A stretch of DNA of 64,000 nt from Verrucosispora sioxanthis (lineage in GTDB: Bacteria; Actinomycetota; Actinomycetes; Mycobacteriales; Micromonosporaceae), in contig NZ_SAIY01000005.1 of NCBI RefSeq assembly GCF_010560025.1, forward strand, positions 186,001 through 250,000, in the 5' to 3' direction. This document shows positions 17,933 through 26,258 of this stretch, one piece after another. The position numbers and the translations under genes are program-made. Each line of letters begins with the position of its first letter. Position 1 is the stretch's first letter. Under the pieces are notes generated by a model, which ran no database searches, was not told the DNA's origin, and worked only from the letters and a program-made list of their open reading frames with translations.

Positions 17933-19497
17933 GGCCGGCTCCCGGCTGGGGTGATGTGCAGGACGATGTCGGGGTGTACCAGCCGGCCGTCCGGCGTGTG
18001 CACGACTGCGGCCGGCGCACCGTCCTCCGGCGGGTCGGCGCGCAGGAGCCACCGGGCGTCTCCGGTGGTCGCAGATCGCCGGCCGGTGCCGTCCGGTTGG
18101 GCGGCGGCGACCGTGCCGAGCAGGACCAGCAGCATCTGCAGTTCGGCGGCGGTCAGGTCCTGCCACTGCGACAGCCGTTGCCCGGAGCGGGCGAGAATTG
18201 CCGATTCGGTGATCGCGGCCTGCGCGGCAGCCTGTGCGGCCCGTTCGCGGGCAGCGCGTTTCGCGCCGGTCCGGTCGGGAATCCGCGCTGCGGTCCCGGT
18301 CGTTGCTTTCGGGCCCTGCTTGCGCAGGCGGGCCTCCACGGGGACCGGATCGGCATCCCAGAACGACACGGCGCCGGGGTTGCCCGCCGGTGGGTCCCCC
18401 GCGCCGGGCAGATGCCGGGCGGAGAATAGCCCGGTCGAGCTGCACCACAGCCGCCAGGCGGCGTCGTCGTCCGCGGTCGATTCCAGGCGGGTCGCCAGAT
18501 CGATGAGTTCCGCTCGGCGAGAGACGTGCCCGCCGACGGCGGCTAAGGTCCGCTGCCCGCGCAACAGCGGCCCGATCGTGTCGCGCATCTGTCGGCGTAG
18601 TTTACGGGCCTGGCAGTCCGGTCCGTCGAACCAGCGACGCAGCGTTTCTAGGGTGAGCAGGTGGGCGTTGACGAGCGCTTCGATCGCTGGCTCGTCCGCG
18701 TTCGCGCCGAGGGTGTGCACAGCGATGCGCCGCCACGCCGGTATCGACAGCGACGCGAGCCTCGCCGCGAGATTGGTGATCGCTTCTGAATGCGTGTCGA
18801 CGCCGGCGCCCCACATATCCACGTAACGGCGCAGGGTCTCCTGGACCGTGGTGATCTTCTCCAGTGTCGGCGGGCCAGCGAGCGCACCGGCGAGCCGTGC
18901 CTGCCAGCCTGCGGCGGCCTTCACCATTGACTGGTGCGTCGTCGCGATCACGGACCAGGCAGCCGCCGCCCCTGCCGGGTCCGCCTCTGCGCTTTCATAC
19001 AGCAGGGTCAGGTTGGCCATCAGGATCCCGGGGGCAAGGGTTGCAGCGGCGGCTGCGGCGGTGTCGTCGCCGAGGGACGTGATCGCCCGGTGTAGTTCGG
19101 CGACGGTCTCGGTCAGCTGGTACCGGTCCCGGTCGAGAACGAACTCCGCGTCTCGGACCGCTTTATCCTGGAACCGGTAGACGACACCCCACCGTTCGAG
19201 ACGGCCCATCCGATCCTTTAGCTTGAACGCCGGGTCGTCGAGGAGCCCCGGATCGACACCCAGCACCTGCAGACGGCGGCGCAGTAGCCCGGGCAGTTCA
19301 GTGGCCGCGACCCCGGTCAGGGTGTGCTCCTGCTCGGCGAGCAGCACATCGACGATCAGCCGGTACTGGGCCGAGAACCGGCTCGTCAGATAGCTGGCCT
19401 GCAGCAACCCGCCGGGCAGCCCGGCCAGCTGCCACAGATCCGGGCCGTCAGCCGACCGTTCCTCATCGTCGTCGAGCTCTGCGCCGTCCGGCCGCAC
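17929..19497 (-). CDS. jetA: Wadjet type II subunit JetA (TIGR02677-like, kleisin-type)
   Basis: About 522 residues from GTG 19497. That start has GGAGG about 9 bases upstream; a longer form from GTG 19572 is also open. The body is helical, beginning with SYLTSRFSAQYRLIVDVLL, a segment I associate with TIGR02677 proteins, and ending in a small domain with HPDIVLHITPAG. In Wadjet the JetA subunit is the kleisin-like bridge of the SMC complex. It is the first gene of jetA-jetB-jetC-jetD, with 4-base overlaps at every junction. The promoter should lie in the roughly 390-base gap upstream. Confidence 0.83.
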   Translation of the reverse strand: MRPDGAELDDDEERSADGPDLWQLAGLPGGLLQASYLTSRFSAQYRLIVDVLLAEQEHTLTGVAATELPGLLRRRLQVLGVDPGLLDDPAFKLKDRMGRLERWGVVYRFQDKAVRDAEFVLDRDRYQLTETVAELHRAITSLGDDTAAAAAATLAPGILMANLTLLYESAEADPAGAAAAWSVIATTHQSMVKAAAGWQARLAGALAGPPTLEKITTVQETLRRYVDMWGAGVDTHSEAITNLAARLASLSIPAWRRIAVHTLGANADEPAIEALVNAHLLTLETLRRWFDGPDCQARKLRRQMRDTIGPLLRGQRTLAAVGGHVSRRAELIDLATRLESTADDDAAWRLWCSSTGLFSARHLPGAGDPPAGNPGAVSFWDADPVPVEARLRKQGPKATTGTAARIPDRTGAKRAARERAAQAAAQAAITESAILARSGQRLSQWQDLTAAELQMLLVLLGTVAAAQPDGTGRRSATTGDARWLLRADPPEDGAPAAVVHTPDGRLVHPDIVLHITPAGSRP

Positions 19498-19891
19498 ACA
19501 CATCCCCTCCCACACCACATCGCAGGGCTCGCGCTCGGGCCAGCCACGAGACGCGCTTGCCAGGCCGAACACGAGCCGCTACGCGATCATAAGGTTGCGC
19601 ACCGTCACATCCGGCTCGACAAGGGCCTCCGGTGACCTACGCGAGCCTCGTCAACTGATCACTCGTAGCACCAGCCGGACAGCTGACCAGTGCAGCATCC
19701 CCGCGCTCGAGGTTTTGTCGGGTCACCGACACTCGCAACTTGAACAAAGCGCGGGACACTTGGCGTTCCTCACGGCCCGGAGACGCGGCCCGCGGGGATC
19801 GTTGTTTGGTGGTAGTGGCTTGACCAACCGGAGTCGTTAAAGCCCTGGTAGCTGAGCTTGACCGGGAGTAACAGGCGTAGACAAAGTGTCC
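19498..19891. other. Intergenic gap upstream of the Wadjet operon
   Basis: About 390 bases between sbcC (3' end) and jetA (start), both on the minus strand. It must contain the jet promoter unless the operon is read through from sbcDC. I see no convincing -35/-10 pair and no RNA gene; short open frames here have no recognisable content. Confidence 0.5.
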
Positions 19892-22800
19892 TCAGTCGAT
19901 TGCTTGGGTTTCGACGGCCACGGTGGAGCCGGTGGCTGTCTTACGGACGTAGAGGCGGGATGGAATCCGCCGACGTAGTTCCGCGACGTGGCTGACCAGT
20001 CCGACGGTACGGCCACCTGAGCGCAGGCCGTCGAGGGCGTCGAGTACCTGGTCGAGTGCCTCTTGGTCGAGAGTCCCGAAGCCTTCGTCGACGAAGAGGC
20101 TGCCGAGTTGGGTGCCGCCAGCCTCAGCCAGGACGACATCGCTGAGGCCGAGCGCCAGGCACAGCGAGACCAGAAAGGTTTCCCCGCCGGAGAGGGTGGC
20201 CGGGCGGCGTTCCTGGCCGGTCCAGGCGTCGACGACGGACAAGCCGAGCCCATTGCGGCCGGCGCGGCGGCCGGTGTCCGACTCGGTGACATGGCGCAGC
20301 AGGTAGCGGTTGTGGGTGACCTGCCCGAGTCGGGTGTTCGCCGACGTGACGACGTGCCGGAACCGGTGGGTCAGCACATAGGTGGAGAGGGTCATCCGGG
20401 TACCGCTGTCGCTGCTCTTGCCCTCGACGAGTTGGGCGAGGCGGTTGGCGATCTCGTACTCAGCGCGGATGGGTCTCCACTGAGCGAGGGCGTTGACCAG
20501 ATCCGGGCCCAGCTGCTTCAGCCGGTCGTGTTGCTCGACGGCGAGGCCATGCTGGGCGTGCAGCTCCGTGGCCCGCAGTCGGGCGGCTTGGTAGGTCTGT
20601 TCGCTGCCCTCAACGTCCGGTGATGGTTGGTGTGCGGCGGCGAGCAGGGTGGGGTCCTGTGCTCGTCCTGCGGCCTGGTGGTACTCGCCGTCGAAAGCGT
20701 CGATACGCTTCTGCAGGTCGACGATCTCGGGGTCGGTCAGGGCTGCGGCCCGCGCTGCCACGGTGTCGGCGAACTCCGACAGGTGCAGGTGGTGCTGCGC
20801 CTCCCGGTGGGCGTCGGCGAGTTCCCTTCCTGCCTGTAGCCACTGCCCCAGGTTGGTCGCTGCGGTCCTGACCTCGGCGATTTCCCCGGTCAGGCGGGTC
20901 ACCCGCACCCGCAGGGTCTTGTCCTGGCCGCGGACGGCGTCGATGGTCTCGTCGAGTTCGTTGATCTGCGCGGTCAGGGCGGCCTGCTGGGCGTTCGCCA
21001 CCGCTTCGTCGCGGCCGATGTCGGCGGCTTCGCGGTGCTGATCGGCCAGCATCACGTCGAGGGTTTCCAGGTGGGTGCCGAGTTCGTCGGCCAGTTTCGT
21101 CGCCTCGGTCGCCGCCCGCACCGCCTTGCGTGCCTCGGTGACCGTCGACTTCGCATGGGCTGCGGTCAGGTCACCGACCGTCTCGGTGACTTCGTTGAGC
21201 TGGGCTTTGATGCGCTCGACGGTGATCTCGGCGCTGCGACGTTCGTCGAGCAGTTCGCCCGCCTCCGTCTTGGCGTGGTCCTCGTCGGCGGCGGAGACGG
21301 CGTCGGCGGCTGCCTGCGCGGGTTCGGGGTGTTCCGGGGAGCCACAGACCCCGCAGGGCTGACCGGGCCGCAGTTCACCGGCGAGCTCCGCGGCCATGCC
21401 GGCCAGCCGACGCTGCCGTACGTCGAGGTGCCGGGCCTCGGCGGCTTGGTGGCGGTCGACGGCAGTACGCCGTTCCTCCTCGGCGGTCGCAAGCTGCGCG
21501 GTGAGGTCGTCGCGGCGCTTGCACGCCTTGGCCTGCTTCTGCGCCTCGTCCAGCCGCAGCTCGGCGGCCTCCCGGTCGGCGGCCACCGCCAGGGCCTGCT
21601 CGCGCCGGCCAGTGATTTCGGCATGCTCGACCGGCAGCTCGACCAGGCGGGCGTTGACCTTCTCGCTCCGGCTGGCCAGATCTTCGAGCTTCTTGCCGAC
21701 CGCCGTCCGCTGCCCTCGCAGCGTGGTCCGTCGCGCCTCGCTGTCGATCGCGGCCTCGGCGGCACGCAGCTGCGTGGTGCGGGTCTGTTCCGCCCGACTC
21801 AGCGCGTCGACGTCGAGGTCGGCCACGTCGACGGCGTCCCCACCGTCCGGGACAGTCAGCGCAATACGGTCCGGCAGCACCGCCACGTCAGCGGGCAGCG
21901 AGGCGAGGTGTTCGATCGTCGTGCGGCGGAGCAGGTCGAGGTCGGTGTGCCGCCGGTCGACCTGGTCGAGGTACGGCTTCAGCGTCGCTGCCGCGCGGGC
22001 GGAGTCGAGCTGGCGCTTCCAGCGGTCACGCTCCGGCTTGCGTGTCGTCAGCTCATCGCGCTGCTGCACCGCCGCCTGATACTCCCGTTGCTGCCCGGCG
22101 AGGGTCGCGGCGGCCTGCCGAACCTGGTCGAGGCGCTGCTCCTCCGCCGTACCCACGGCCATGTTCTGGGCCAGGGCCTCCACCAGGTCAGCGGCCCGGT
22201 TTCGGTGCACGGCGGCCCAGGCGTCCAGCTCACTCAAGGTGTCAGGCTTGTCGAGATCGGCGGGCACCTCGACCTTGACCACCTCGGCGAAGCGCTGCGT
22301 CAGGTCGCGGATCGTGCCAAGGGCCGCGCGTTCCTGCTGGCCGAGTTGCGTCCGGTGCTCCGCCAGCCATCCCTCGGCGCGGGTGAAGATCTCGATGTCG
22401 AAGAGGCGCCGCAGGAGCCCCTGACGGTCGTCGGCAGACGCCTGCAGGAACCTGGCGAACCCGCCCTGGGGCAGCAGGACCACCTGGCAGAACTGCTGGA
22501 CGTCAAGGCCGGTCTCCGCCCTGATCAGGTCGGCGGCTTCCCGGTGGTCCCTGGTGACGAACTCGGTCCGGTCCGGGAGCTGTTCGACGATCTCGATAAG
22601 GGCCTGTTGCCGGGTGGTCCCGCTGCCGCGTCTACGGGGACGCATCCACTCCGGGCTGCGGCTGATCAACAGCCGTCGGTTGGTCAGGGTGACGTCCAGT
22701 TCGACCCGGGGGCCGACACCAACGGCGGCATGCTGCGAGTGCAGCGACTTGGCATCGTCCCGGAAACCGGGCACGGACCCGTACAGGGCGAAGCAGATCC

Positions 22801-22939
22801 CGTCCAGGATCGTGGTCTTCCCCGCGCCGGTATCCCCGTGGATCAGGAACAGACCGTCGGCCGTGAGCGCCTCGAAGTCCACGCTCACCGTGTGAGGAAA
22901 CGGCCCGAAGGCGGTCATGGTCAGCCGGTGCAGTCGCAT
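19892..22939 (-). CDS. sbcC: Exonuclease SbcCD, ATPase subunit SbcC
   Basis: A 1015-residue SMC/Rad50-like protein. Walker A is GDTGAGKTT (residues 35-43). The coiled coils are interrupted by a zinc hook CGVC (about residue 527), and the C-terminal head carries LSGGETF (about 915) and Walker B FVDEGFGTLD. With SbcD it forms the nuclease that opens DNA hairpins and trims blocked ends. The ATG shares one base with the SbcD stop (TGATG), the usual coupling. Length is typical. It is probably a housekeeping gene of the host, although it stands beside an SMC-type defence operon. Confidence 0.95.
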   Translation of the reverse strand: MRLHRLTMTAFGPFPHTVSVDFEALTADGLFLIHGDTGAGKTTILDGICFALYGSVPGFRDDAKSLHSQHAAVGVGPRVELDVTLTNRRLLISRSPEWMRPRRRGSGTTRQQALIEIVEQLPDRTEFVTRDHREAADLIRAETGLDVQQFCQVVLLPQGGFARFLQASADDRQGLLRRLFDIEIFTRAEGWLAEHRTQLGQQERAALGTIRDLTQRFAEVVKVEVPADLDKPDTLSELDAWAAVHRNRAADLVEALAQNMAVGTAEEQRLDQVRQAAATLAGQQREYQAAVQQRDELTTRKPERDRWKRQLDSARAAATLKPYLDQVDRRHTDLDLLRRTTIEHLASLPADVAVLPDRIALTVPDGGDAVDVADLDVDALSRAEQTRTTQLRAAEAAIDSEARRTTLRGQRTAVGKKLEDLASRSEKVNARLVELPVEHAEITGRREQALAVAADREAAELRLDEAQKQAKACKRRDDLTAQLATAEEERRTAVDRHQAAEARHLDVRQRRLAGMAAELAGELRPGQPCGVCGSPEHPEPAQAAADAVSAADEDHAKTEAGELLDERRSAEITVERIKAQLNEVTETVGDLTAAHAKSTVTEARKAVRAATEATKLADELGTHLETLDVMLADQHREAADIGRDEAVANAQQAALTAQINELDETIDAVRGQDKTLRVRVTRLTGEIAEVRTAATNLGQWLQAGRELADAHREAQHHLHLSEFADTVAARAAALTDPEIVDLQKRIDAFDGEYHQAAGRAQDPTLLAAAHQPSPDVEGSEQTYQAARLRATELHAQHGLAVEQHDRLKQLGPDLVNALAQWRPIRAEYEIANRLAQLVEGKSSDSGTRMTLSTYVLTHRFRHVVTSANTRLGQVTHNRYLLRHVTESDTGRRAGRNGLGLSVVDAWTGQERRPATLSGGETFLVSLCLALGLSDVVLAEAGGTQLGSLFVDEGFGTLDQEALDQVLDALDGLRSGGRTVGLVSHVAELRRRIPSRLYVRKTATGSTVAVETQAID

Positions 22940-24087
22940 CAGCGGGTCACCTCCACCCGGCGCAGCTCGTCGAAGGTCCGCTGCAGCAGCGCGACCTCGT
23001 CGTTGTCCGCCGGCCGACCACGCACCTCGGTCACGAAGTCAAGCGCCACCTCCACCGGTGACAGCCGATCCAAATCGGCGAGATCCCGGCCGCCCACCTC
23101 GACGGCCAGGCTCGGCACCACGAGCTTCAGCAGATGTGGGAACCGACGCTTGAGCCGCTCGTGCGGCGACAACGGACGCACCGCATCGGTCAACGTCGCC
23201 TCGACCCAACACTGCTCATACGCGCTGTAGGCAGGGCTGTTCAACAATTCCTCCACGGTGCCGGTGAGCCGGGCCATCCGCCTCGGCACCGGAGCAGGAA
23301 CCTCCTCCACACCGCGCAGCCCGTCGACGCCAAAATCCACCAGATAGGACGACTTGACGTGCGCGGCCTCGGAAAAGCTGAACGCCAGCGGTGAACCGCT
23401 GTACCGCAACCCGTCGGCCAGACGCTGACGCCCGTGCAAGTGACCCAACGCCACATAGTCGACGCCCTCGAACACCGCACCGGGCACATGCTGCACCCCA
23501 CCCACGCTGATGTCCCGCTCAGTGTCACAACCCTGACCGCCGGACACGAAGGCGTGCGCCATGACAACGGACCGATAGCCGGGACGAAGGGCCAGATCCG
23601 ACCGAACCCTACCCGTCGCGGCACGCAGCGCCGCCGCGTGACTCCGATCCTCGACCCCCCAGGCGGCCACCGCCGACGCCGGTTCGAGGAACGGCACCGG
23701 GTAGCAAGCGACCCTCGCGTCCTCATCCTCCAGCAGCACCGGCGTACCCACCGCACCCGTGCCCACCCGCACGTGCACACCGGCCCGCTCCAGCAACCGG
23801 GAACTGACACCCAACCGCGCCGGCGAATCATGGTTCCCGGCGATGACGACCACCTGGGTTCCCGCCTCCAGCACGAGCCGTGTCTGCGCCTGATCCCACA
23901 GACCGACCGCGTCCGGCGGCGGCACCGCCCGGTCGTAGAGATCACCCGCGATGAGCACCGCATCGACCCGCTCGCTCCGAGCGCATTCGACGAGGTGGTC
24001 GATGAACGCCTGATGCGCGTCGTGCAGGCTGATGCCGTGCAGATGGCGGCCCAGATGCCAGTCCGAGGTGTGAAGAAAACGCACGAG
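22939..24087 (-). CDS. sbcD: Exonuclease SbcCD, nuclease subunit SbcD
   Basis: A 382-residue calcineurin-like phosphoesterase/Mre11 family protein. The metal-binding motifs are all present: HTSDWHLGR at the N-terminus, GDLYDR (about residue 52), GNHD (about 85) and the later GHLHGRQ. The start GTG 24087 gives VRFLHTSDWH, the usual SbcD N-terminus; ATG 24108 would add seven residues and is also possible. The gene is directly followed by sbcC with a one-base overlap, so both are co-translated. No abnormal features seen. Confidence 0.93.
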   Translation of the reverse strand, partial: LVRFLHTSDWHLGRHLHGISLHDAHQAFIDHLVECARSERVDAVLIAGDLYDRAVPPPDAVGLWDQAQTRLVLEAGTQVVVIAGNHDSPARLGVSSRLLERAGVHVRVGTGAVGTPVLLEDEDARVACYPVPFLEPASAVAAWGVEDRSHAAALRAATGRVRSDLALRPGYRSVVMAHAFVSGGQGCDTERDISVGGVQHVPGAVFEGVDYVALGHLHGRQRLADGLRYSGSPLAFSFSEAAHVKSSYLVDFGVDGLRGVEEVPAPVPRRMARLTGTVEELLNSPAYSAYEQCWVEATLTDAVRPLSPHERLKRRFPHLLKLVVPSLAVEVGGRDLADLDRLSPVEVALDFVTEVRGRPADNDEVALLQRTFDELRRVEVTR

Positions 24088-24108
24088 CCGAGACGCTAGA
24101 ACATCCAT

Positions 24109-24520
24109 TGACCGCAGCACATCGCCCCAGCCGACCACACTTCCAGACGAAGATCGGGTGTGTCCCGGCAGTCCGTACGGGAAACCTTTGCTATGGCATG
24201 GCTGGAGGACCGGCGGGGCAGTCCACTTGGCACCGTCGGCGCCACTGGCCTTGGAGGGCCCCGTGCCATACCACCACAGCCGACCCGTCGCACTGTCTTA
24301 CACTCCGGCGGGGAAACCTCGGGTGAAGGGTCGCCCGGTGTAGACCATGCGGTGAGCTATCCCCACTTTGGCGGAGAGAGGACTCCAGCAAGTTCGGGCG
24401 GGGATACCGACACACGGCCGACACTGGCACCGCGCCAGGCGAGTAATAGCCTTACCCCTCCTCCGCGCCGACGGGTGCGGTGAGTGGCCGAGTCCAACAA
24501 ACCACTACATCGTTGTCCAT
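24109..24520. other. Divergent intergenic region between sbcD and the serine recombinase
   Basis: About 410 bases that must carry the sbcD promoter (minus strand) and the recombinase promoter (plus strand). An attachment site for the recombinase could lie here or beyond its 3' end, but no core can be identified without a partner site. No RNA gene is seen. Confidence 0.4.
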
Positions 24521-24554
24521 CCATACCGAGGCCTGACCGTAAGCCTCGGTATGG
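24521..24554 (+). repeat. Perfect 12-bp inverted repeat at the recombinase ribosome binding site
   Basis: Arms CCATACCGAGGC (24521-24532) and GCCTCGGTATGG (24543-24554) are exact reverse complements around a 10-base loop. The right arm runs into the GGGAGG ribosome binding site (24553-24558), and the recombinase ATG is 9 bases further on. It could be an operator for a dimeric repressor, an RNA hairpin that limits translation, or part of an attachment site. Confidence 0.85.
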
Positions 24555-24563
24555 GAGGTCCTG

Positions 24564-26042
24564 ATGCAGTACACGCCGGAACTCGACGGCCCTGACCTGC
24601 TCGGCTGGTGGATACGGCAGCCGCCCCGGCGGGGCCGCCCCCGGACGCGGTACCAGGCAACATCAAAGCCGCTGGGTATCCCATTCGCGTTCTACGGCCG
24701 GATGTCGACGCGGGAGTTCCAGGACCGGTTGTCGTCGGCGCGGTGGCAACGCGACTTCGCCGAGGACGTGATCGACGGCCGGGGCGTAATCGTCGCCGAG
24801 TTCTTCGACGTCGGCGAGTCCCGTCAGGTGCCCTGGACGCGCCGCCCGCAAGCCGCACGGCTACTGGCAGCTCTCGCGGACCCTGGCCGGGGGTTCGACG
24901 CGGTGGTCGTGGGCGAGTTCGAGCGAGCGTTCTACGGCAACCAGTTCCGCGACCTCGCGCCGCTGTTCAACCTGTACGGCGTGCAGCTGTGGCTGCCCGA
25001 ACTCAACGGACCGGTCGACGCCAGCAACGAGTTCCACCTGTCGCTGCTGGCCCTGCTCGGCGTGCACTCGAAACGAGAGGTCCAACGCTCCCGGTTTCGG
25101 GCCAAGGCGGCGATGCGCGCCCAGGTGGTCGAGCAAGGCCGGCATCTCGGTGGCCGACCGCCCTACGGCTACCGGCTGGCCGACGCGGGCCCGCACCCGA
25201 ACCGGGCACACGCCAAATGGGGACGCATGGCCCACCGGCTGGAACCTGACCCGTCCACTGCACCGCATGTGCACTGGATGTTCGCCCAGCGCCTCGCCGG
25301 CCGCAGCATCGCCGGAATCGCCCGCGACCTCAACGATCGGCATGTACCCTGCCCGTCCCGCGTCGATCCCGGCCGCAACCCGCACCGCAGCGGCACGGGA
25401 TGGACGCTACGCACGGTGGCGGCGATCCTCGCCAACCCTCGCTACACCGGCCGGCAGGTCTGGAACCGGCAGCACACCGACCGCGGCCCACTCGACGCCG
25501 CCGATGATCTCCTCGGCCAGTCGGAGGCACGCCGCTGGAACCTAATGCAGCAATGGGTGATTTCCCGGGACATCGCGCATCCGCCGCTGGTCAGCGAGCA
25601 CGACTTCGTCGCCGCCCAACAGGCCAACGCCCTGCCCGCACCGGCCGACGGCGCGAGCGGGCGCTACCTGCTCACCGGGCTGATCCGCTGCCAGGAATGC
25701 GGACGGTTCCTCGACGCCCACTGGGTCAACAAGCACGCCGCCTACCGCTGCCGCCACGGCCACCGCACCGCCTCAACAGGTGACGCGCCCCGGCCGCGCA
25801 ACGTCTACATCCACGAAGCCAAAGCGATCACACAACTCGCCGAATGGATCGGCATCCCGGCCGCCGACCCCCACACGGTCACCGACGCGCTACTCGAACA
25901 CGAGCTCCACGTCACCTGCGCGATCGGCGGGACACTGACCATCACAAAGATCTCCGACGCGGCCACCGCGCATCGACTACCCGCGATCCCGCACCAGCGC
26001 AGGACAGCAGAAACCCCCACCGAGACGCTCCATCTACCGTGA
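24564..26042 (+). CDS. Large serine recombinase (site-specific integrase/resolvase family)
   Basis: A 492-residue protein. The N-terminal resolvase domain includes FYGRMSTREFQDR, with the nucleophile Ser near residue 48 and catalytic Arg residues around it. The recombinase domain follows (GRPPYGYRL near 200; WTLRTVAAILANPRYTGRQVWN near 285-305), then a zinc ribbon CQECG...YRCRHGH (about 378-400) and a C-terminal tail. Such enzymes integrate or excise phages and integrative elements through short att sites. The ATG is preceded by GGGAGG within a perfect hairpin. It is probably the integrase of a mobile element that brought in neighbouring accessory genes; the element ends are not visible. Confidence 0.92.
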   Translation: MQYTPELDGPDLLGWWIRQPPRRGRPRTRYQATSKPLGIPFAFYGRMSTREFQDRLSSARWQRDFAEDVIDGRGVIVAEFFDVGESRQVPWTRRPQAARLLAALADPGRGFDAVVVGEFERAFYGNQFRDLAPLFNLYGVQLWLPELNGPVDASNEFHLSLLALLGVHSKREVQRSRFRAKAAMRAQVVEQGRHLGGRPPYGYRLADAGPHPNRAHAKWGRMAHRLEPDPSTAPHVHWMFAQRLAGRSIAGIARDLNDRHVPCPSRVDPGRNPHRSGTGWTLRTVAAILANPRYTGRQVWNRQHTDRGPLDAADDLLGQSEARRWNLMQQWVISRDIAHPPLVSEHDFVAAQQANALPAPADGASGRYLLTGLIRCQECGRFLDAHWVNKHAAYRCRHGHRTASTGDAPRPRNVYIHEAKAITQLAEWIGIPAADPHTVTDALLEHELHVTCAIGGTLTITKISDAATAHRLPAIPHQRRTAETPTETLHLP

Positions 26043-26258
26043 AGACCATCCGTGGGGGTTAACGTGTCCGAGTCTGCGCATTTTCGGCGCCATCGCGCTC
26101 GTCCGTGCCTAGCTGGGCCGGGCGGGGACGTTCTCGGGCGGCGGGGTGGTTCGCTTGGACGGGCCCGAAAGTCTGTTGCCGGCGACTATGAGTTCCGGGA
26201 CGCTGGGGGCATGACGTTCTGAGGGAGCACCTTCGTCGCCGCCACGCCTTCGCGATCG

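Noticed and set aside
21035..23230. 731-codon plus-strand frame opposite sbcC/sbcD
   Set aside because: It is an antisense shadow; all SbcC and SbcD motifs are on the minus strand.
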